Assembly (NCBI RefSeq): GCF_041734645.1
Contig: NZ_CP162010.1
Location: 496,001 to 560,000 of the forward strand
Direction: 5' to 3'
DNA from: Rodentibacter sp901420285
GTDB taxonomy: Bacteria > Pseudomonadota > Gammaproteobacteria > Enterobacterales > Pasteurellaceae
Length of the DNA stretch: 64,000 bases
Shown here in pieces: positions 27,301 to 31,982 of this stretch. Each line of letters starts with the position of its first letter. Position 1 is the stretch's first letter. The notes beneath the pieces were generated by a model that ran no database searches, was not told the DNA's origin, and saw only the letters and a list, made by a program, of their open reading frames with translations. A program made the position numbers and the translations under genes.

Positions 27301-28594
27301 AGCGAACTCCACAGCGAACTACGCAAATAGCACCGCATTGGTAGCAAACAGCACTGCGAACTACGCAAACAGCACAGCTCACGCGGCTAACAGCACAGCG
27401 AATGCAGCCAACAGCACTGCGAACGTAGCCAACTCCACTGCGAACTATGCAAATAGCACCGCATTGGTAGCAAACAGCACGGCTAACTACGCGAATAGCA
27501 CTGCTCACGCAGCTAACTCAACTGCCAACGCAGCCAACAGCACTGCCAACGTAGCCAACTCCACAGCGAACTACGCGAACAGCACCGCATTGGTAGCGAA
27601 CAGCACTGCTCACGCGGCTAACAGCACAGCGAATGCAGCCAACAGTACGGCTAACGTAGCGAACTCCACAGCGAACTACGCCAACAGCACCGCATTGGTA
27701 GCTAACAGCACAGCTAACTACGCGAACAGCACAGCTCACGCGGCTAATAGCACAGCGAATGCTGCAAACAGCACTGCGAATGTGGCGAATAGCACCGCCT
27801 TTGCCGCGAACTCCACTGCAAATGCAGCGAACACAACGGCGAATACGGCTAATGCAACGGCGAACACTGCCAATACCACTGCAAATACGGCAAATGCCAC
27901 CGCGAACCAAGCATTGAATGCTGCGAACGCCGGTTGGGAATTGACCACCAATGCAACGGGTACAGGTATTGCGTCCGGTTCTAGCGTGGTGAACGTGAAT
28001 GCAACGAATAAACTCGTGACCTTCACGGCGGGCGATAACATTGAGATCACACAAAGCGGTCGAAATGTAACCATGGCCTTGGCGCGCAATATCAATGTGA
28101 ACAGTGTGACCACCAACGATCTCACTGTGAGCGGTACGACTAACTTGAGCGGTACCACAAACATTAGCGGTACGATGAACGTTCAAGCCAATACCACCGT
28201 GAACATGGGCGGCAACCGCATTCAAAACGTAGGTAATGCAACAGCACCTACCGATGCGGTGAATAAAGCTTATGTGGATAATGCATTGCGCAATTCCGGA
28301 GCAGTTCCGGGCTTGGCGAATCGTGTAAATCAACTTGCTCGTGATTTGAATAAAGTTGATAAGAAAGCACGTGGCGGTATTGCAGGAGCGGTTGCGACGG
28401 CGGGTATTCCGCAAGTTTATATGCCGGGTAAATCCATGATTGCTGCAGCTGCCGGTTCTTATCGCGGCACTAACGCAATTGCGGTGGGTTACTCCCGTGC
28501 AAGTGACAACGGTAAAGTCGTCTTGAAGATCACCGGTAGCTCGAATACCCAAGGTGATTACACCGGCTCCGTTGGTGTCGGTTACCAATGGTAA
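18305..28594 (+). CDS. Giant trimeric autotransporter adhesin with N-S-T heptad stalk
   Basis: 3429 residues, a surface adhesin secreted as a trimer (type Vc). Residues 1-77 are an extended signal peptide of ESPR type (MNKIYKIVWNAAQQAWVVVSELA...) with cleavage probably after AEA77. Residues about 78-1560 are YadA-like head repeats (SIAIG...A units) in three large blocks, each ending in the module SIGIGVGNQVHGHNSGAFGDP, a GNNNTL segment and a neck (GVAEGL..STDAVNGAQLY; near 480, 1016 and 1535). Residues 1573 to about 3200 are a heptad stalk of N-S-T-A-x-x-A units. A second stalk or neck follows (NRIQNVGNATAPTDAVNKAYVD), then the YadA membrane anchor ending SVGVGYQW. ATG follows GGAG with 7-base spacing. 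The N-terminus itself carries a dispersed word (STALNAP, 18413-18423). Nearly every stalk heptad is an N-glycosylation sequon. No HMW1C-type glycosyltransferase gene is in this window. Confidence 0.95.
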   Translation: MNKIYKIVWNAAQQAWVVVSELARGHVKASATSTAESTALNAPSKGLLHLGKLGSGAFVLGSAVVTIATLTAPVAEANVVCGTGATATNSADMAIGDNALANQTNAIAIGGNAKANERAALGIGTGVMAYGENSIAMGQRARTHAQGSVAIGWESNASGRYALTFGMVSNSSGIGSIAMGMNSNAKSDFAIATGMSANASAYAAITQGAFSNASANYSIAQGFSSNASGVSSIAIGNFSQAYRNSSVAIGTSAMSNNADSYAMGHNASTSADGSYAMGEGAYTTVSATNSFAIGMRAWVAEQNSYAMGREAKALGLSAYAIGTQAKAYRDGSYALGSLANSSGYQAFALGTSSNATGDYSIAQGYMSNVTGYQSIGIGVGNQVHGHNSGAFGDPSIIDANASYSVGNNNTLASGLKDVFAFGNDITTTTNNSVFLGSNTQFTARNNTTTLGINSMASGSSNNVVGVISVGNNTAGQTRRIQGVAEGLISNQSTDAVNGAQLYAAMANASGSKYFGVCSTMAGNRDGSGATGSEAIAIGSNAISAGSYSIAIGHNTSTSSLNSSAIAIGNEATANASLGTAIGFKAKALADQAYAIGFDANASGINAYAIGWGAEASNAAALSIGSLSRAHGSASVALGTNAKALAESATALGRMSNATAKSSTAVGYQAQASGEGAIALGCVSYAAGNHSTSIGTTAFALADSSIAIGNQSRAAARDALAIGTQANATGGYAFAQGYKAMAYDAASMAIGYMSNATGVRTTAIGASSQALGSDAIALGSSALAQGCNTMAMGVNASARGTYAIAIGNYAKSDGKGSTALAVGYGSNASHIGALAMGFNASASAFHASAIGTYSNASGNQSIAQGAGSYAIGHDSIAVGTAAKAIGNQSIAQGYGAQSSGQESISIGNMSNVTGNQSIGIGVGNQVHGHNSGAFGDPSVINANASYSVGNNNTLAAGQTGVFALGNDIKNTASNSVFLGSNTAYTAADSNTTAGLSGTGTVGVISVGNISANERRRIQGVAEGLVSENSTDAVTGAQLYNVSKNSVKYFGVNSTAAGNRDGSGAVGIDSIAIGANANVTGNQSIALGSNATASGVNSIAQGYDASASNEASVAMGYKANASGCVSVAIGRFTRAEGVNALALVENANASGTGAIAIGNAANAKGHYSTALVAGSSASGNYSMALGPAANAAGESSIAQGFMANAAGESSIALGNLSSTSYKDSIAIGNASNSSNESTLAIGNNATAAGRYAIAQGYKAKASDEAAIAVGDESVATGCHSVAIGYQANASHAAAVALGENAIATGQNSYALGVQAAATNASAYAFGFGARADGTNSIAFGSGAYANEQAATAVGAQANATGLGATSLGYASTAKGDASLAFGVRSNATANYSIAQGYAANATGEASISIGNASNVTGNQSIGIGVGNQVHGHNSGAFGDPSVINANASYSVGNNNTLAAGQTGVFALGNDISTTTNNSVFLGSNSAYVAAGSSTKGLSAYTSETLGSGPGAITLSFAGGTPAGVVSVGAAGSERRIQNVAAGLLSNTSTDAVNGSQLYAVAQVAYNATTEAKAANSTANAANSTANAANSTALAANSTATAANSTANAANTTANTANSTANLANTTANNANSTATAANSTANAANSTANTANSTANAANSTANVANSTANYANSTALVANSTANAANSTANVANSTANYANSTALVANSTANYANSTANYANSTANAANSTANVANSTANYANSTALVANSTANYANSTAHAANSTANAANSTANAANSTANVANSTANYANSTALVANSTANYANSTAHAANSTANVANSTANAANSTANVANSTANYANSTAHAANSTANAANSTANAANSTANVANSTANYANSTALVANSTANYANSTAHAANSTANAANSTAHAANSTANAANSTANAANSTANVANSTANYANSTALVANSTANYANSTAHAANSTANAANSTANVANSTANYANSTAHAANSTANAANSTANVANSTANYANSTALVANSTANYANSTAHAANSTANAANSTANAANSTANTANSTANVANSTANYANSTALVANSTANYANSTAHAANSTANAANSTANAANSTANVANSTANYANSTALVANSTANYANSTAHAANSTANAANSTANVANSTANYANSTALVANSTANYANSTAHAANSTANAANSTANVANSTANYANSTALVANSTANYANSTAHAANSTANAANSTANVANSTANYANSTALVANSTAHAANSTANAANSTANVANSTANYANSTALVANSTANYANSTAHAANSTANAANSTANVANSTANYANSTALVANSTANYANSTAHAANSTANAANSTANVANSTANYANSTALVANSTANYANSTAHAANSTANAANSTANVANSTANYANSTALVANSTANYANSTAHAANSTANAANSTANVANSTANYANSTALVANSTANYANSTAHAANSTANAANSTANVANSTANYANSTALVANSTANYANSTAHAANSTANAANSTANVANSTANYANSTALVANSTANYANSTALVANSTANYANSTALVANSTANYANSTAHAANSTANAANSTANVANSTANYANSTALVANSTANYANSTAHAANSTANAANSTANVANSTANYANSTALVANSTANYANSTAHAANSTANAANSTANVANSTANYANSTALVANSTANYANSTAHAANSTANAANSTANVANSTANYANSTALVANSTANYANSTAHAANSTANAANSTANVANSTANYANSTALVANSTANYANSTAHAANSTANAANSTANVANSTANYANSTAHAANSTANAANSTANVANSTANYANSTALVANSTANYANSTAHVANSTANAANSTANAANSTANVANSTANYANSTALVANSTANYANSTAHAANSTANAANSTANVANSTANYANSTALVANSTAHAANSTANAANSTANVANSTANYANSTALVANSTANYANSTALAANSTANTANSTANAANSTANVANSTANYANSTALVANSTANYANSTAHAANSTANAANSTANVANSTANYANSTALVANSTANYANSTAHAANSTANAANSTANVANSTANYANSTALVANSTAHAANSTANAANSTANVANSTANYANSTALVANSTANYANSTAHAANSTANAANSTANVANSTAFAANSTANAANTTANTANATANTANTTANTANATANQALNAANAGWELTTNATGTGIASGSSVVNVNATNKLVTFTAGDNIEITQSGRNVTMALARNINVNSVTTNDLTVSGTTNLSGTTNISGTMNVQANTTVNMGGNRIQNVGNATAPTDAVNKAYVDNALRNSGAVPGLANRVNQLARDLNKVDKKARGGIAGAVATAGIPQVYMPGKSMIAAAAGSYRGTNAIAVGYSRASDNGKVVLKITGSSNTQGDYTGSVGVGYQW
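23021..27920 (+). repeat. 21-bp heptad repeats with 126-bp higher-order unit in the adhesin stalk
   Basis: The first NST (residue 1573, base 23021) and last NST (residue 3169, base 27809) are 1596 residues apart, exactly 228 heptads, so the 7-residue register is never broken. The common higher-order unit is six heptads ending NYA, LVA, NYA, HAA, NAA, NVA (42 residues, 126 bp). Most LVA heptads are encoded with AGCACCGCATTG, the dispersed word, while other heptads use mixed Ser-Thr-Ala codons. The last few heptads become NTT and NAT. Confidence 0.95.
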
Positions 28595-28633
28595 TGCGAT
28601 GTAAATAAGAAACGTAACTTTCTAAACTGAACC

Positions 28634-28672
28634 AAAGTGCGGCGGATTTCCGAATCCACCGCACTTTTTTTA
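28634..28672 (+). terminator. Adhesin terminator built from an uptake-word pair
   Basis: AAAGTGCGGcGGATT (28634-28648) pairs with AATCCaCCGCACTTT (28653-28667), followed by a T-run. The right arm holds an exact ACCGCACTT (complement of the Haemophilus uptake word AAGTGCGGT); the left arm has one mismatch. Confidence 0.8.
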
Positions 28673-28685
28673 TCTAAAGAATATA

Positions 28686-28815
28686 AAAATCGCCTGGCAA
28701 GCATCACCGAGCGATTTTTTGTTATGGGGGAAGGCGTTTAGTCGGGCGCGTTTTCTTTTTGCCTCCTTTTGCTTTGCTTGAGCAAAGAAAAGTAACAAAA
28801 TGAGCGAAACCCGAT
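28686..28815. repeat. Nested-hairpin element, degenerate copy C
   Basis: Only the end module is recognisable: GTTTAGTCGGGCGCG, then CTTTTTGCCTCCTTTTGCTTTGC pairing imperfectly with GAGCAAAGAAAAGTAAC, then GAGCGAAACCCGAT. A small stem AAAATCGC/GCGATTTT (28687-28718) precedes it. With copy B it brackets the adhesin gene, both in the same orientation. Confidence 0.6.
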
Positions 28816-28826
28816 TCCAAAAAACA

Positions 28827-28860
28827 AAAAGGTTGCACTTTACAAGGCAACCTTTTCTCT
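28827..28860 (-). terminator. Terminator
   Basis: AAAAGGTTGC (28827-28836) pairs with GCAACCTTTT (28847-28856). Read leftward it ends the gene at 28874-29527 with a T-rich tail. Confidence 0.75.
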
Positions 28861-28873
28861 TAGTTATTTTTAC

Positions 28874-29527
28874 TTATTGCCGCATCAACACCGGATAGGC
28901 CTTCACAAAATCCGCCAAACGATAGGCTTTGCTGAAAATTAAATGATAGTTTTGTCGATCATTATTCACTGCCACTGTATCCGGAATTGGTTCGTCCAAG
29001 CCAAAGCGCCAAGGCAGATTGCCTGAACGGCGAATAAAATAATCGTTGCTTACTTCAAAAGGGCCTTCGTAAATCGTGCCGTTATAGCTGATTTGATGAT
29101 ATTCCAGCGGCAAATTCGTTGAACCGTAAACGGTTTTCCAAAATATATAAGGCGATGCGGTCGGGTTTAAAATGGAGCGATTATTCGCTTGGTTTTGTTC
29201 TAGTTCGACGATTTTGCCGTCGGCCAGTTGTAAGCGATGTTTGCCCGGTGCCAAAATGAGTTTTTGCGTTTGATGCGCGGCAAGGTTGATTTCCTGATCG
29301 TCTAATTTGAAGCGGATTGCCTCGTCCGTTGGATTGTCGGCATAGACGGTATTTTTGTCGTACCAAGCGGCAAGTTCTTCCGCTTCAAAGGGAAAATATT
29401 TCGCCACAATCTCGACCACTATATTGCGCTTGCCGTCATCGGCGGTTTCTGAAGTCGCCGAAGGTTGCACCGCCGCCGTGCCGATTAAGATGCCGATTAT
29501 AATAAGTAACGTGATGAGTTTTTTCAT
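28874..29527 (-). CDS. Unknown protein with N-terminal signal or membrane anchor
   Basis: 217 residues. MKKLITLLIIIGILIGTAAVQ is a signal peptide or anchor; the rest is hydrophilic and presumably periplasmic or exposed. It has a beta-rich segment (FKLDDQEINLAAHQTQKLILAPGKHRLQLADGKIVEL, about 71-108) that looks like a small PEGA-type sandwich, and then aromatic-rich sequence with no motif I recognise. ATG at 29527 follows AGGAGCAT. It is a lone gene between the adhesin terminator and proA. Function cannot be assigned; it looks like a real gene from its codon use, ribosome site and terminator. Confidence 0.75.
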   Translation of the reverse strand: MKKLITLLIIIGILIGTAAVQPSATSETADDGKRNIVVEIVAKYFPFEAEELAAWYDKNTVYADNPTDEAIRFKLDDQEINLAAHQTQKLILAPGKHRLQLADGKIVELEQNQANNRSILNPTASPYIFWKTVYGSTNLPLEYHQISYNGTIYEGPFEVSNDYFIRRSGNLPWRFGLDEPIPDTVAVNNDRQNYHLIFSKAYRLADFVKAYPVLMRQ

Positions 29528-29590
29528 AAATGCTCCTGAAAGCTAATCGTATATTTTGATTTAATTTTGCTTGAATTGAACCTTTGAATT

Positions 29591-29654
29591 GGCACCGCAT
29601 TGAGGCTAAGCGCATTGAGGCTAAGTGCATTGAGACTAGGTTCAATGCGGTGCT
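29591..29654. repeat. 15-bp tandem repeat between two dispersed words
   Basis: GCATTGAGGCTAAGC, GCATTGAGGCTAAGT and GCATTGAGACTAGGT (29597-29641) are three tandem 15-bp units. The left edge is GGCACCGCATTG (one mismatch from the dispersed word) and the right edge is an exact CAATGCGGTGCT (29643-29654). The units look like an expansion from the word itself. Confidence 0.75.
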
Positions 29655-29679
29655 ATTTGGGGAAGTCGCGGAAATTTGG

Positions 29680-30936
29680 TTAGGCACGAATGCTGTAATC
29701 GCCCTCGCACACCCATTTGTAACTGGTGAGCGCTTCCAGACCCATTGGACCGCGAGCGTGCAGTTTTTGTGTGCTGACCGCCACTTCTGCGCCCAAGCCG
29801 AATTGTCCGCCGTCAGTGAAACGCGTGCTGGCGTTCACATAAACCGCCGCCGCGTCCACTTGATTGACGAATTGACGGGCCAAGTTTTGCGAAGCGGTTA
29901 AAATGCATTCGGAATGTTGCGTGCCATATCGACGGATATGCGCGATTGCTTCGTTGATGTCGTTTACCACGACTACGTTCAAATCCGGCGAACCCCATTC
30001 TGCGTGCAATTGATTTTCGGTGACTTCGGTTACGTCTGCGCCCGCTTGTTTCAGCACGTTCAATGCGGTGCCCGATGCAGCGTGGTATTTCACCTTTTTC
30101 GGCGCTAAATGTGCAACCAGTTTCGGCAGAAATTGTGCGGCGATAGAAGCTTGCACTAAAAGCGTTTCTAAGGTGTTGCAGGTGCTAGGACGTTGGGTTT
30201 TGGCATTATCGATCAGCAAAACCGCTTTGTTTTGATCGGCGCTTTGTTCCACGAAGGTATGGCAAACGCCCACGCCGCCAACAATGACCGGAATGCTGGC
30301 GTGTTGTTTGCAAAGTTCGTGTAAGCCTGCGCCGCCGCGCGGAATGATCATATCAACGTAGCGATCAAGTTTTAATAATTGCATTACGAGATCGCGGTTT
30401 GGATCGCTAATGGCTTGCACGGCGAATTTTGGTAGGCCTGCTTGTTGTAAGGCGTTTTGCACGACCTCGACTAAAATTTGGTTAGAATGTCGGGTTTCTT
30501 TGCCGCCGCGTAACAGCACCGCATTGCCGGTTTTCAAACATAGGCTGGCGACATCAATGGTGACGTTCGGGCGCGCTTCGTAAATGACGCCGATAACGCC
30601 GAGGGGAGTGCGTACGCGTTCGATTTTCAAACCGCTGTCTAAGGTGCCGCCATCGATAATTTTGCCCACCGGATCGGTAAGCGAAATGACGTGCCGCACA
30701 TCGTTGGCGATGCCTTGCAAACGTTGCGACGTCAGTAACAGGCGATCGATTAAGGCTTCGGACAAGCCGTTTTGTCGCGCCGCTTCAATATCTTTGTTAT
30801 TTTCTGCCAAGATGCGGTCGGCTTGTGTTTCCAGTTGCTCGGCGATCACTGCCAACGCATGATTTTTCTGTGCTGTGCTTAATTGCACCAAAATAAACGC
30901 GGCCTCTTTGGCTTGTTTGCCCATTTGTTCTAACAT
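29680..30936 (-). CDS. proA: Gamma-glutamyl phosphate reductase
   Basis: Second step of proline synthesis: reduces gamma-glutamyl phosphate to glutamate semialdehyde with NADPH. 418 residues, normal length. Aldehyde-dehydrogenase-type fold; the conserved stretches GVIYEARPNVT, KTGNAVLLRGGKE and the catalytic-cysteine region (TQRPSTCNTLETLLV) are present. KTGNAVLLRGG is encoded across an exact dispersed word (30514-30524), here imposed by a conserved protein motif. proB is not adjacent. It is transcribed away from holC. Confidence 0.96.
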   Translation of the reverse strand: MLEQMGKQAKEAAFILVQLSTAQKNHALAVIAEQLETQADRILAENNKDIEAARQNGLSEALIDRLLLTSQRLQGIANDVRHVISLTDPVGKIIDGGTLDSGLKIERVRTPLGVIGVIYEARPNVTIDVASLCLKTGNAVLLRGGKETRHSNQILVEVVQNALQQAGLPKFAVQAISDPNRDLVMQLLKLDRYVDMIIPRGGAGLHELCKQHASIPVIVGGVGVCHTFVEQSADQNKAVLLIDNAKTQRPSTCNTLETLLVQASIAAQFLPKLVAHLAPKKVKYHAASGTALNVLKQAGADVTEVTENQLHAEWGSPDLNVVVVNDINEAIAHIRRYGTQHSECILTASQNLARQFVNQVDAAAVYVNASTRFTDGGQFGLGAEVAVSTQKLHARGPMGLEALTSYKWVCEGDYSIRA

Positions 30937-31180
30937 TTTTATGCCCTTTTATTGAAAACGAAATGTCGAGTAGCTTATCTGAAAAATGAAGAAGGTCAAA
31001 GCGGCAGATTAAAGCGCGGAAAATAATCAGAGGAGCGGACGACGTTTTAAAAAACGGATTCTTCCGTTGAGGGCAGAGAGATAGGCTTTTGGACTTATGC
31101 TTTTGGACTTAGGGCATTTATTTTCATCGTGTTTTTCGGTAGAATTTTGCAGTTTTTAACTTGGCAAAATTGAGGCGAAA

Positions 31181-31615
31181 ATGGTGAAAAATGCGCGGTT
31201 TTATATTCTGACAGAGCAGAGTTCGCTCGGTATGGAACAACTGGCCTGCGATTTAGCCGCTTCGGCTTGGCGTTTAGGGAAGCGCGTTTTGATTGCCTGT
31301 GAAACCGAGCGACAAGCGCTGGATATTGACGAAGCGCTGTGGCAGCGTGATCCGGACGAATTTGTGCCGCATAATTTGTCGGGCGAAGCGACACAATATG
31401 TCACGCCGATTGAAATTAGTTGGAAAGGCAAACGCAATGCGCAACGACGTGATTTGTTGATTAATTTGCAGCGCGAGTTGCCCGAGTTTATTCACGTTTT
31501 TACTCAACTGATTGATTTTGTTCCCGCCGAAGAAGAGCAAAAGGTGCAAGCGCGAGAACGTTATAAACAATTGCGTATGCAAGGGTGGCTGCTTTCGACG
31601 GAAAATGTTGAGTGA
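31181..31615 (+). CDS. holC: DNA polymerase III chi subunit
   Basis: Clamp-loader accessory protein that links the replicase to single-strand binding protein. 144 residues, family length. The N-terminus 'ARFYILTEQSSLGMEQLACDLAASAWRLGKRVLI' and 'GEATQYVTPIEISW' are characteristic. ATG follows GAGGCGAAA. The 244-bp gap to proA holds only a 14-bp tandem (GCTTTTGGACTTA at 31085 and 31099) and presumably divergent promoters. Confidence 0.9.
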   Translation: MVKNARFYILTEQSSLGMEQLACDLAASAWRLGKRVLIACETERQALDIDEALWQRDPDEFVPHNLSGEATQYVTPIEISWKGKRNAQRRDLLINLQRELPEFIHVFTQLIDFVPAEEEQKVQARERYKQLRMQGWLLSTENVE

Positions 31616-31632
31616 TAGGAATTAAAAGTTCC

Positions 31633-31691
31633 GTAGGGTGGGCTTTAGCCCACCATGTTTATTTAATTTGGTGGGCTAAAGCCCATCCTAC
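31633..31691. repeat. GTAGGGTGGGC hairpin repeat, copy 2
   Basis: GTAGGGTGGGC-TTTAGCCCACC (31633-31654) and its complement with one change (31670-31691) enclose the 15-base loop ATGTTTATTTAATTT. Copy 3 has the identical loop, so these two copies arose by recent duplication. Confidence 0.9.
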
Positions 31692-31729
31692 AAAAAGAGA
31701 AGGTTTAGTTTAGCGTAAGGAGATAACGG

Positions 31730-31900
31730 ATGACCGAACGTGAAAAGATTATTCAACAGCAAAAACAACTTAAGGTGCTATTTTCAGCTTGGATGAAAGA
31801 AAAAATGAACCACGAAGTCATCACGTTTCAAAAACGTGATGGACGCATTGTCGAACATTATCCGGATGGTACGGAAAAAATCGTAGGTTATGCAAAATAA
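31730..31900 (+). CDS. Small 56-residue protein of unknown function
   Basis: ATG at 31730 has a strong AAGGAGATA ribosome site. The product begins MTEREKIIQQQKQLKVLFSAW and continues MKEKMNHEVITFQKRDGRIVEH before ending YPDGTEKIVGYAK. An N-terminal amphipathic helix is followed by a predicted beta-hairpin (VITFQKRDGRIVEHYPDGTEKIV). I do not recognise the family. It lies between holC and valS, with hairpin repeats directly on both sides. Confidence 0.65.
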   Translation: MTEREKIIQQQKQLKVLFSAWMKEKMNHEVITFQKRDGRIVEHYPDGTEKIVGYAK

Positions 31901-31906
31901 AGTTTC

Positions 31907-31965
31907 GTAGGGTGGGCTTTAGCCCACCATGTTTATTTAATTTGGTGGGCTAAAGCCCACCCTAC
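31907..31965. repeat. GTAGGGTGGGC hairpin repeat, copy 3
   Basis: A perfect 22-bp inverted repeat (31907-31928 and 31944-31965) around the same 15-base loop as copy 2, followed by the same CAAAAAGAGAAG. The tail supplies the purine-rich ribosome site of valS (AGAGAAGATATAA-ATG). Confidence 0.92.
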
Positions 31966-31982
31966 AAAAAGAGAAGATATAA

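Noticed and set aside
23162..27508. Long minus-strand open frames over the stalk, encoding Cys/Val/Ser-rich repeats (SSAIRVVSGAVCYQCGAV)
   Set aside because: They are antisense images of the 21-bp repeats: a 7-codon periodic sense sequence lacking stops in one antisense phase stays open. No ribosome sites or start context.
23021..27920. Stalk repeats as a CRISPR array or minisatellite without coding role
   Set aside because: Period is 21 bp without unique spacers, and the whole array is one open frame inside a complete autotransporter.
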